From positions 1-21,561 of the forward strand of contig JAEXJM010000034.1 in NCBI GenBank assembly GCA_023449275.1: a stretch of DNA of 21,561 nt. Reading direction: 5' to 3'. This stretch comes from Pseudomonadota bacterium. GTDB taxonomy: Bacteria > Pseudomonadota > Gammaproteobacteria > Burkholderiales > Burkholderiaceae_D. The position numbers and the translations under genes were made by a program. This document shows, one piece after another, positions 15,340 through 21,561 of this stretch. Every line of letters starts with the position of its first letter. Position 1 is the first letter of the stretch. The notes under the pieces are model-generated. The model ran no database searches and had not been told where the DNA came from. It saw only the letters and a program-made list of their open reading frames with translations.

Positions 15340-16203
15340 ATGACTGCCCAAATTATCAACGGAAATGAGCTGGCCAAGGAAGTCCGCAAGGATATCGCCG
15401 AACGTGCAGCCAAATTGACCGCCGCCGGAGAACTTCCCGGTCTGGCCGTTATCCTCGTCGGCGACAGCCCGGCTTCCATGGTTTACGTCCTGAACAAGGA
15501 ACGTGCCTGCAAGGCGAATGGCATCCGTTCCATTCTGGAAAAATACGATGCGGACTTTTCCGAAGCGGAACTTCTGGAACGCATTCATGTCCTGAACAAG
15601 GATCCATCCGTTCACGGCATTCTGGTCCAGTTGCCACTGCCAGACCATATCGATGGACGCAAGGTCATTGAAGCGATCGATCCCGAAAAAGACATGGACT
15701 GCTTTACTGTGGTCAACACTGGCCATCTGATGACCGGTCAGCCAACCATCAAGCCATGCACTCCATATGGTGTCATGAAGATGCTGGAATCCATCGATTA
15801 TCCGTTGCGCGGCGCGCATGCCGTCATCGTCGGTGCTTCCAACATCGTCGGCAAACCGATGTCCATGCTGCTCCTGCAAGCCGGTGCAACCGTCACCATC
15901 TGCAATTCCAAGACTCGTGACCTGGGACACCATACCCGTCTGGCAGACGTTCTGATCGCCGCTACCGGCAAACGCAACATCATCACTGCCGATATGATCA
16001 AACCTGGCGCCGTCGTTATCGACGTCGGTGTTGAGCGTGATGAAAACGGAAAACTGTGGAGTGATGTAGACTTCCCGAATGCCAAGGAAGTGGCAGGTTA
16101 CATCTCCCCGGTACCGGGCGGTGTCGGCCCCATGACGATTACCATGCTGCTTTTGAACACGATCGAAGCTGCGGAAAGACGTCTGGCAGCCAAAAAGAAA
16201 TAA
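15340..16203 (+). CDS. folD: Bifunctional methylenetetrahydrofolate dehydrogenase / methenyltetrahydrofolate cyclohydrolase
   Basis: FolD interconverts 5,10-methylene-, 5,10-methenyl- and 10-formyl-tetrahydrofolate in the cytosol, supplying among others the formyl donor used by Fmt encoded at the start of this window. The 287-residue protein matches the family length. Catalytic features seen are Tyr49 and Lys53 in YVLNKERACKANGI, GILVQLPLP at 93-101 with Gln97, Asp120 in the KDMD segment, NADP-binding GASNIVGKPMS in the second domain, and the C-terminal signature PVPGGVGPMT. The family's usual KDVDGF is KDMDCF here, a conservative-looking variation. The ATG at 15340 is preceded by a perfect TATAAT at a suitable distance but only a weak ribosome binding site. 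A hairpin terminator follows. Confidence 0.97.
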   Translation: MTAQIINGNELAKEVRKDIAERAAKLTAAGELPGLAVILVGDSPASMVYVLNKERACKANGIRSILEKYDADFSEAELLERIHVLNKDPSVHGILVQLPLPDHIDGRKVIEAIDPEKDMDCFTVVNTGHLMTGQPTIKPCTPYGVMKMLESIDYPLRGAHAVIVGASNIVGKPMSMLLLQAGATVTICNSKTRDLGHHTRLADVLIAATGKRNIITADMIKPGAVVIDVGVERDENGKLWSDVDFPNAKEVAGYISPVPGGVGPMTITMLLLNTIEAAERRLAAKKK

Positions 16204-16215
16204 ACGCACAAGCGG

Positions 16216-16246
16216 AAAAAAAGGTACGCGATGCGTACCTTTTTTA
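16216..16246 (+). terminator. Intrinsic terminator of folD
   Basis: GGTACGC (16223-16229) and GCGTACC (16233-16239) form a 7-bp stem with a 3-base loop, flanked by seven A residues before and six T residues after. The A and T runs can extend the stem and make it usable in both directions. It lies 12 bp past the folD stop and 37 bp before the prlC start, so it separates the two genes. Confidence 0.87.
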
Positions 16247-16282
16247 TTTGAATCGATAAAAATGTCCGGAAGGAAGTTTCTG

Positions 16283-18340
16283 ATGAAAAACCCATTGTTG
16301 AATTTCGAGGGGCTACCCCGTTTTGATGAAATCCGGCCTGAACATGTCTCGCCAGCCATCGATACGCTGATGAACCGTTGCAAATCCGTTGTCAGTGAAC
16401 TGGAAAAACCGATGGACGAAGTCGGCTGGGACAACTTCATTACCCCGCTGGACGACTGTACCGAACAACTCTCACGAGCCTGGGGAATCGTCGGGCATCT
16501 GAATTCCGTCGTCGATACACCGGAACTGCGTGCCGCCTATAACGAAAACCTGCCGAAAATAACCGAATTCTGGACATCTCTTTCCCAGAATCCCGCCCTG
16601 TTCGAAAAATACAAGACTATCAGGAACACCCCTTCGTTCGACAGCCTCGGCAATGCCCAAAAACGCGTCATCGATAATGCCCTGAGAGACTTTCGTCTGG
16701 GTGGTGCCGAACTGCCGGAAAACAAAAAGAAACGCTTTGCAGACCTTCAGGAAAAAATGGCCGCCCTGTCTACCCGTTTCTCTGAAAACGTGCTGGATGC
16801 GACCAACCACTTTGAACTGCTGGTGGAAAATGAATCCGACCTGAAAGGCTTGCCGGAAGATAACCTGCATGTGGCGCGGATGATGGCACAAAATGAAAAC
16901 AAGAGCGGATACAAGTTCACCCTGCATTTCCCGTCCTTCTACCCCGTCATGCAATATGTGGAAAACCGCGATATCCGTGAAAAGATGTACCGTGCCAATG
17001 CGACCCGTGCATCCGAACTCGGTGAAAATCCGGAATGGGACAACACCGGCAATATCGACGAGCTGCTTCGTCTGAGAACAGAAGAAGCCGGGCTGCTCGG
17101 TTACCGGAATTACGCCGAGGTCTCGCTGGTCTCGAAAATGGCGAGAACACCGGACGAGGTTATTTCTTTCCTTGAAGACCTCGCCAAAAAAGCCCGTCCC
17201 TTCGCCGAAAAAGACCTTGAGGAACTCAAACGGTTCGCAAAAGCGGAACTGGGTATTGATGAAATGAAAGCATGGGATATGGCTTTTGTTTCCGAAAAAC
17301 TGCAACAGAAACGCTATGCCTTCTCCGAACAGGAAATCAAACAGTATTTCCCCGAACCGAACGTTCTGGAAGGCCTCTTCAAACTGGTCGGTACGCTTTA
17401 TTCCATCAACATCCTGCCCGATACGGCTCCGGTCTGGCACAAGGACGTCAAATTTTTCCGCATTGAAAAAGACGGCCGGCTAATCGGCCAGTTCTATATG
17501 GATTTGTACGCCCGTCCAGGCAAGCGTGGCGGTGCATGGATGGATGATGCGAGAAGCCGGCGGGTGACGCAACACGGTGTGCAGACACCGGTTGCCTATC
17601 TCACCTGCAATTTCTCGTCTCCGATCGAGAAAGAAGGGAAACTCCAGCCTGCGCTTTTCACACACGGTGAAGTCATGACCCTTTTCCATGAATTCGGTCA
17701 TGGTCTGCATCATCTTTTGACGAAAGTGGATGAATTGGGCGTATCCGGCATTTCCGGAGTGGAATGGGATGCCGTCGAATTGCCATCCCAATTCATGGAA
17801 AACTTCTGCTGGGAATGGGACGTGCTCGAACATATGACTTCCCACATCGAAACGAAGCAGCCTTTGCCGAAAACACTTTTCGACAAAATGATCGCGGCCA
17901 AAAACTACCAGTCCGGACTTCAGATGCTGCGTCAGGTCGAATTTTCCCTCGCCGACATGCATTTGCATTACGATTACGACCCGAATGGCCGGAAAACGGT
18001 ACAGGATGTGCTTGATGGCATCCGGAAAAAATACGCTGTTGTCATCCCTCCGGCATTCAACCGTTTCCTGCAGTCGTTTTCCCATATCTTCGCAGGCGGT
18101 TATGCCGCCGGCTATTACAGCTACAAATGGGCAGAAGTCCTTTCCGCGGATGTTTACAGCGCTTTCGAGGAATCGCTGGCAGACGGTAATGACCTGATCT
18201 CTCCTGTCATGGGCGCGAAACTTCTGGAGGAAATTCTCTCGGTGGGCGGTTCCCGGCCAGCCATCGACTCGTTTGTCGCTTTCCGTGGAAGACAGCCTTC
18301 GATCGATGCCCTGCTCCGGCATAACGGACTGGCTGCATAA
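16283..18340 (+). CDS. prlC: Oligopeptidase A (M3 family zinc metallopeptidase)
   Basis: Oligopeptidase A is a cytosolic zinc peptidase that degrades short peptides, including cleaved signal peptides. At 685 residues it matches the family. The zinc motif HEFGH is at 469-473 (ligands His469 and His473, catalytic Glu470), with the third ligand most likely the Glu of VELPSQFMEN about 30 residues later (near 499). The C-terminal part has the M3-typical GGYAAGYYSYKWAEVLSADVYSAF. The frame is open seven codons upstream to 16262. The ATG at 16283 follows a strong GGAAGGAAG site at six-base spacing and gives the normal N-terminus NPLLNFEGLPRFDEI, so it is preferred. It is separated from folD by a terminator and from holC by 91 bp containing a composite repeat. 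Confidence 0.95.
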   Translation: MKNPLLNFEGLPRFDEIRPEHVSPAIDTLMNRCKSVVSELEKPMDEVGWDNFITPLDDCTEQLSRAWGIVGHLNSVVDTPELRAAYNENLPKITEFWTSLSQNPALFEKYKTIRNTPSFDSLGNAQKRVIDNALRDFRLGGAELPENKKKRFADLQEKMAALSTRFSENVLDATNHFELLVENESDLKGLPEDNLHVARMMAQNENKSGYKFTLHFPSFYPVMQYVENRDIREKMYRANATRASELGENPEWDNTGNIDELLRLRTEEAGLLGYRNYAEVSLVSKMARTPDEVISFLEDLAKKARPFAEKDLEELKRFAKAELGIDEMKAWDMAFVSEKLQQKRYAFSEQEIKQYFPEPNVLEGLFKLVGTLYSINILPDTAPVWHKDVKFFRIEKDGRLIGQFYMDLYARPGKRGGAWMDDARSRRVTQHGVQTPVAYLTCNFSSPIEKEGKLQPALFTHGEVMTLFHEFGHGLHHLLTKVDELGVSGISGVEWDAVELPSQFMENFCWEWDVLEHMTSHIETKQPLPKTLFDKMIAAKNYQSGLQMLRQVEFSLADMHLHYDYDPNGRKTVQDVLDGIRKKYAVVIPPAFNRFLQSFSHIFAGGYAAGYYSYKWAEVLSADVYSAFEESLADGNDLISPVMGAKLLEEILSVGGSRPAIDSFVAFRGRQPSIDALLRHNGLAA

Positions 18341-18362
18341 AGTCTTTACTAATGCACGGAAA

Positions 18363-18413
18363 ACGTTTCATAATTGACCCGGTTTTTATTCGGGTCAATT
18401 CACGTTTCATAAT
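18363..18413. repeat. Composite direct and inverted repeat between prlC and holC
   Basis: ACGTTTCATAAT occurs twice, at 18363-18374 and 18402-18413. Between the copies is a perfect 10-bp inverted repeat, AATTGACCCG (18372-18381) and CGGGTCAATT (18391-18400), with a 9-base loop rich in T. The hairpin lies 31 bp past the prlC stop. It could end prlC transcription, although no T-run follows, or it could be a regulatory site for holC. A small repetitive element is another option. Confidence 0.55.
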
Positions 18414-18431
18414 CTATTGTCGGCAGCCTGT

Positions 18432-18857
18432 ATGACCAACATTGAATTCCGTACACACATAGCAGACAAGATCCACTATACCTGCCGATGGGTACGGAAA
18501 GCGCTTGCCAGCTCACCTGATTGCCGCATCGTCATTTTCGCGACAGATCGAAATCTGCTGAACCGGCTTGACGATACCCTCTGGACATTTTCCGATTCGG
18601 ATTTTCTGCCTCATGCCGTTATCGGTGACAGACACGCGGCCCGCTGTCCCGTCATACTGACCTCCAGCGATACCTGTGAACTGCCGCACAGCCAGATTCT
18701 GGTCAATCTTTCCCCTGACATTCCAGCCTTTTACGCGCAGTTTGAGCGTTTGCTTGAACTGGTGTCAACCGATCCATCCGATACCGAAGCAGGACGGCAA
18801 AGGTATGTTCATTACCGTGAACGTGGATACGCCCTTCATCACGAGACTGCCAAATAA
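18432..18857 (+). CDS. holC: DNA polymerase III chi subunit
   Basis: Chi bridges the clamp loader and single-stranded DNA-binding protein during replication. The 141-residue protein has the HolC layout: an N-terminal beta strand, YTCRWVRKALAS helix at about 15-26, VIFATDRNLLNRLDDTLWTF (the LLNRLDxxLWTF pattern is the clearest signature), DFLPHAVIGD, and a late VNLSPDIP segment followed by a C-terminal helix with RQRYVHYRERGY. A TTG at 18417 would add five residues; I prefer the ATG at 18432, as the protein begins normally there. There is no strong ribosome binding site. Its stop TAA overlaps the next ATG by one base (TAATG), so the downstream gene is probably translated by coupling. Confidence 0.92.
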   Translation: MTNIEFRTHIADKIHYTCRWVRKALASSPDCRIVIFATDRNLLNRLDDTLWTFSDSDFLPHAVIGDRHAARCPVILTSSDTCELPHSQILVNLSPDIPAFYAQFERLLELVSTDPSDTEAGRQRYVHYRERGYALHHETAK

Positions 18858-19306
18858 TGAACAACGAAAACGACTTCCCGGATCGTGACTCACGAAAAGA
18901 TACGCTGGAAAACCATTTGTCAATGAGTGAGGACGGAATTCCTGTCCTGACGGAAATCCTTTCGACACTACCCGATCTTGTCGATTCCACCCAAAACGAA
19001 GAAGCCTGGGAAGAACTGGAACAACGTTTGACTGAAAGAATATTAAAGCGTGTCGAGGAACGCATTCAATTCGTACTTGAGGAAATCATTCAGCAAAATC
19101 TGGTCACAAGTATCCAGAAAATGACCGGAACGCTCGTATCGGAAATCAAGAAAGACCTGCAAAGTACACTGGATGTCGTCGTCACGCATGCCGTTGCGGA
19201 TGAATTGCATCGCCTTCGGCAAAAAGAGTCCTTTTCCGAGAACAATCATCTTAAAATAACGGAAAAAAACGAGTCGGAAAATACCGGCCGGACAGAGAAT
19301 CAATAA
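18857..19306 (+). CDS. Small helical protein of unknown function, DUF2486-like
   Basis: This 149-residue protein is not firmly recognised. Residues 1-25 are polar and probably disordered. IPVLTEI at 28-34 recalls the IPVLTEV motif I associate with DUF2486 proteins found beside holC in Burkholderia, a recollection that needs a profile search. Residues 47-122 are strongly helical and amphipathic, rich in Glu, Lys, Ile and Leu, and look able to form coiled coil (EEAWEELEQRLTERILKRVE). The tail from about 123 is polar. There is no signal peptide, membrane span or cysteine. The start overlaps the holC stop in TAATG, which argues strongly that it is a real gene. Its position suggests a link with replication or with holC expression, but that is inference. 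Confidence 0.85.
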   Translation: MNNENDFPDRDSRKDTLENHLSMSEDGIPVLTEILSTLPDLVDSTQNEEAWEELEQRLTERILKRVEERIQFVLEEIIQQNLVTSIQKMTGTLVSEIKKDLQSTLDVVVTHAVADELHRLRQKESFSENNHLKITEKNESENTGRTENQ

Positions 19307-19322
19307 AAAAAGAGGCCAAATT

Positions 19323-20594
19323 GTGAAAGTCATTGTATTAGGAGCAGGTATTACCGGAACGGCGGCAGCCTGGTTTCTGCGTCAGGCAGGCCACGACGTG
19401 ACCGTTATCGAACGGCGTCCCGGAGCTGCACAGGAAACCACTTTCGGAAACGGCTCACAGATTTCAGTCTCCCATTCGGAGCCCTGGGCCAATCCATCCG
19501 CTCCTTCGAAAATCCTGAAATGGCTGGGTAAGGAAGATGCCCCTCTGCTTTACCGTTTTCGTGCCGAACAGTTGCAATGGGAATGGGGTGCTCGTTTCCT
19601 TCTGGAATGTTCTCCCGGACGAACCGCCCACAACACGCGCCAGTGCGTTGCCATGTCGGATTTCAGCAAGAAAACACTTCGCGCCCTGAGAGAAGAAGCG
19701 AAACTGGACTATACGCATTCCAGTCACGGCATCATGCATTTTTATACCGACAGGGCAGATTATGAATCATCCAAGGCCGGAGCGAAACTGATGACGTCAC
19801 TTGGATGTCCACGCAATACCATCACCCCCGATGAAGTCATTCAGATAGAACCGGCACTGTCCCCCGTCCACGGCAAGTTGATCGGAGGTGACTTCACGCC
19901 AGATGACGAACACGGCGACTCGCGTGAATTCACTGTCGCTCTCTCGGAAAGAGCGAAGGAAAAAGGTGTCGAGTTCCGTTTCAATACGTCGGCTACCCGA
20001 TTGATCAGCGAAGGAAGCGGGGCTGCGTCCCGAATTATTGCCGTCGAAACGATCAGTCCCACCGGTGAATTCGAAGTACTGAAAGCCGACGCTTTTGTCA
20101 TTTCTTTGGGCAGTTTCTCCGCACCGTTTCTGAAGCCGCTGGGAATTTCGTTGATGATCTACCCGGCAAAAGGCTATTCCGCCACATTCCCTGTTATCAA
20201 TCCTGACAAGGCGCCGCTTGTATCATTGATCGACGCCGGACACAAACTGGTTTTTTCCCGCCTTGGCAATCGCCTGCGCGTTGGTGGAACGGCAGAAATG
20301 AACGGTTATGAACGCCCCCTGAACGAAGCGCGTTGCGAAGCACTGATACGTCGCACATCCGAACTGTTCCCCGAAGCCTGCGATTATTCCAGTCCCCATT
20401 TCTGGACTGGCCTGCGTCCGATGACGCCGTCGAATATCCCTTATATCGGGAAATCACCCATCAGCAACCTTTTCCTGAATACAGGCCACGGGACACTGGG
20501 CTGGACCATGGGATGCGGCTCGGGACGTTCGATAGCCGATATCGTTTCCGGACGTGTTCCGGAAGTCGACTTTGAATTTTACGGAATGAAGTAA
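19323..20594 (+). CDS. dadA: D-amino acid dehydrogenase small subunit (FAD-dependent)
   Basis: DadA oxidatively deaminates D-amino acids, classically D-alanine made from L-alanine, and passes electrons to the respiratory chain at the membrane. The 423-residue protein starts with the FAD-binding motif GAGITG at 7-12 and VIERRPGAAQETTFGNG, the DadA-type sequence after the second strand. YPAKGYSAT and GLRPMTPSNIPYIG in the C-terminal half and the closing GHGTLGWTMGCGSG are family signatures. The start is a GTG at 19323, preceded by AGAGG at a suitable distance; no ATG is better placed. No alanine racemase gene lies next to it here. It is followed within 7 bp by the YchJ gene. Reading it as DadA rather than glycine oxidase or another DAO-fold enzyme rests on these motifs and is fairly secure. 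Confidence 0.94.
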   Translation: MKVIVLGAGITGTAAAWFLRQAGHDVTVIERRPGAAQETTFGNGSQISVSHSEPWANPSAPSKILKWLGKEDAPLLYRFRAEQLQWEWGARFLLECSPGRTAHNTRQCVAMSDFSKKTLRALREEAKLDYTHSSHGIMHFYTDRADYESSKAGAKLMTSLGCPRNTITPDEVIQIEPALSPVHGKLIGGDFTPDDEHGDSREFTVALSERAKEKGVEFRFNTSATRLISEGSGAASRIIAVETISPTGEFEVLKADAFVISLGSFSAPFLKPLGISLMIYPAKGYSATFPVINPDKAPLVSLIDAGHKLVFSRLGNRLRVGGTAEMNGYERPLNEARCEALIRRTSELFPEACDYSSPHFWTGLRPMTPSNIPYIGKSPISNLFLNTGHGTLGWTMGCGSGRSIADIVSGRVPEVDFEFYGMK

Positions 20595-20601
20595 GTCGCT
20601 C

Positions 20602-20988
20602 ATGTCGAAACTGTCGCAACAACCATGCCCATGCGGCAATCCCTCTTATGCGGATTGCTGCCAGCCTTATCTGGAAGGCAAGGCGCTGCCACCGGACGCC
20701 GTATCCCTGATGCGCTCCCGATATACGGCATATGTTCTGGAAGACGAGGAATATTTGCGGTCGAGCTGGTCTGCAGAAAACCGCCCGTCCGTGACAATCA
20801 TCGAAAAGAACCAGCCCACCAAATGGATCGGGCTCAAGATCCTCGGGCATCAGGAACACGAGGACAGGGCAACAGTTGAATTCATTGCCCGTTACAAGAT
20901 CAATGGACGCATGCAGAAGCTCCATGAGGTCAGCCGTTTCGTCAAAGAAGACGCTCAATGGTTTTATTTTGACGGCACTTTTTTCTGA
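20602..20988 (+). CDS. ychJ: YchJ family protein with a single N-terminal SEC-C motif
   Basis: This is a 128-residue protein of the YchJ (UPF0225) family, whose function is not established. The N-terminal SEC-C zinc motif is CPCGNPSYADCC, with Cys9, Cys11, Cys19 and Cys20. It is followed by LMRSRYTAYVLEDEEYLRSSW and, in the C-terminal half, an NTF2-like core ending in VSRFVKEDAQWFYFDGTFF. E. coli YchJ carries a second SEC-C motif at its C-terminus; this protein stops right after the NTF2-like core and lacks it. It starts 7 bp after the dadA stop, so it is likely co-transcribed. The bioA GTG follows 21 bp after its stop. Confidence 0.9.
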   Translation: MSKLSQQPCPCGNPSYADCCQPYLEGKALPPDAVSLMRSRYTAYVLEDEEYLRSSWSAENRPSVTIIEKNQPTKWIGLKILGHQEHEDRATVEFIARYKINGRMQKLHEVSRFVKEDAQWFYFDGTFF

Positions 20989-21009
20989 TTTATCAAAAAG
21001 ACAAATTCC

Positions 21010-21561
21010 GTGAAACAGTCATTTTCCCGTTCCGCCAGCTGGATCGAACGCAGTCTGAAAAGCGTTTGGCACCCGTGTACCCAAATGCAGCACCATGAAA
21101 CCATGCCACTCGTTGCCTTGAAGAGCGGCAAAGGTGCCTGGCTTTATGATCAGGATGGAAACCGGTATCTCGACGCGATCAGTTCATGGTGGACAAACAT
21201 CTTCGGGCACGCCAACCCGTTCATTTCCAAAGCATTGAAAGACCAGCTCGATACACTGGAACATGCGATGCTGGCAGGATGCACGCATGAACCGGTAGTC
21301 GAGCTTTCCGAAAGGCTGTCCATCCAGACGAATCATGTCCTCGGACACTGTTTTTATGGTTCGGATGGTGCTTCGGCTGTCGAGATCGCCCTCAAAATGA
21401 GTTTCCATTACTGGAGGAACAGCGGTCATTCCGAAAAGCAGGAATTCATCTGCCTGAAAAACAGCTATCACGGTGAAACCATCGGCGCTCTCTCGGTCAC
21501 GGATGTCCAGCTCTTCAGGGATTCGTACGCCCCGCTCATTCGCAACTCCAATATCGTTGAA
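21010..21561 (+). CDS. bioA: Adenosylmethionine-8-amino-7-oxononanoate aminotransferase (5' part)
   Basis: BioA uses S-adenosylmethionine to aminate 8-amino-7-oxononanoate's keto precursor in biotin synthesis, with pyridoxal phosphate as cofactor. The first 184 codons are visible before the right edge. Signatures are VWHPCTQMQHHE near the start, YLDAISSWWTNIFGHANP at 53-70 (the SSWW pair is typical of BioA), LEHAMLAGCTHEP at 83-95, the phosphate-binding GSDGASAVEIALK at 117-129 and YHGETIGALS at 153-162 (Tyr153 stacks on the cofactor). The start is taken as GTG at 21010, since the ychJ stop is in the same frame upstream and no ATG precedes the conserved region. No strong ribosome binding site is seen. 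Other bio genes probably lie to the right. Confidence 0.95.
   Translation, partial: MKQSFSRSASWIERSLKSVWHPCTQMQHHETMPLVALKSGKGAWLYDQDGNRYLDAISSWWTNIFGHANPFISKALKDQLDTLEHAMLAGCTHEPVVELSERLSIQTNHVLGHCFYGSDGASAVEIALKMSFHYWRNSGHSEKQEFICLKNSYHGETIGALSVTDVQLFRDSYAPLIRNSNIVE

Noticed and set aside
15235..16440. A 401-codon open frame on the minus strand across folD
   Set aside because: It is antisense to a complete folD with all its motifs, shows no recognisable domain and has low-complexity composition typical of a reading-frame shadow.
1..21561. Search for tRNA genes, CRISPR arrays, insertion sequences and prophage genes
   Set aside because: No cloverleaf with conserved TTC-loop sequence, no regularly spaced repeats and no transposase, integrase or phage protein was recognised by reading the sequence.

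Overview
The window looks like a chromosomal segment of a betaproteobacterium, most likely an Oxalobacteraceae member close to Oxalobacter. This is an inference from four things: the dprA | def-fmt arrangement, a pyruvate dehydrogenase E3 that carries its own lipoyl domain, a holC gene followed by a short protein with an IPVLTEI motif, and a roughly balanced base composition. No tRNA, rRNA, insertion sequence, prophage or CRISPR array was seen. Almost all of the DNA is housekeeping coding sequence.

Region 1 (1-2135): the 5' part of dprA runs leftwards off the window. It is divergent from def-fmt, which are coupled by an ATGA overlap and form the formyl-methionine cycle. Region 2 (2199-5107): an AtaL/DUF1857-like protein converges on a YeaE-type aldo/keto reductase. 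Divergent from the reductase is a polytopic membrane iron-sulfur protein related to NapH/NosR/CcoG, the least understood gene here. Region 3 (5082-7748, minus strand): clpS-clpA, overlapping by ATGA, encode the N-degron adaptor and the unfoldase for ClpP, closed by a clear intrinsic terminator. Region 4 (8081-9128): a cold-shock protein gene with its own terminator, then an RsuA-family 16S rRNA pseudouridine synthase.

Region 5 (9160-15054, minus strand): aceE-aceF-lpd, a complete pyruvate dehydrogenase operon. E2 has one lipoyl domain and E3 has another. The two lipoyl-domain coding segments are almost identical at the DNA level (94 of 96 bases over the core), which suggests recent duplication or gene conversion. 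Region 6 (15340-18340): folD, with a hairpin terminator, then the M3 peptidase gene prlC. Region 7 (18432-21561): holC, a small helical hypothetical protein, dadA, a short YchJ protein and the 5' part of bioA, all co-directional and closely spaced.

The window does not contain an obviously new multi-gene system. The points most worth a second look are the lipoyl-domain DNA identity, the membrane Fe-S protein with its unusual cysteine layout, the composite direct/inverted repeat before holC, and hairpins that straddle stop codons at both convergent gene junctions.
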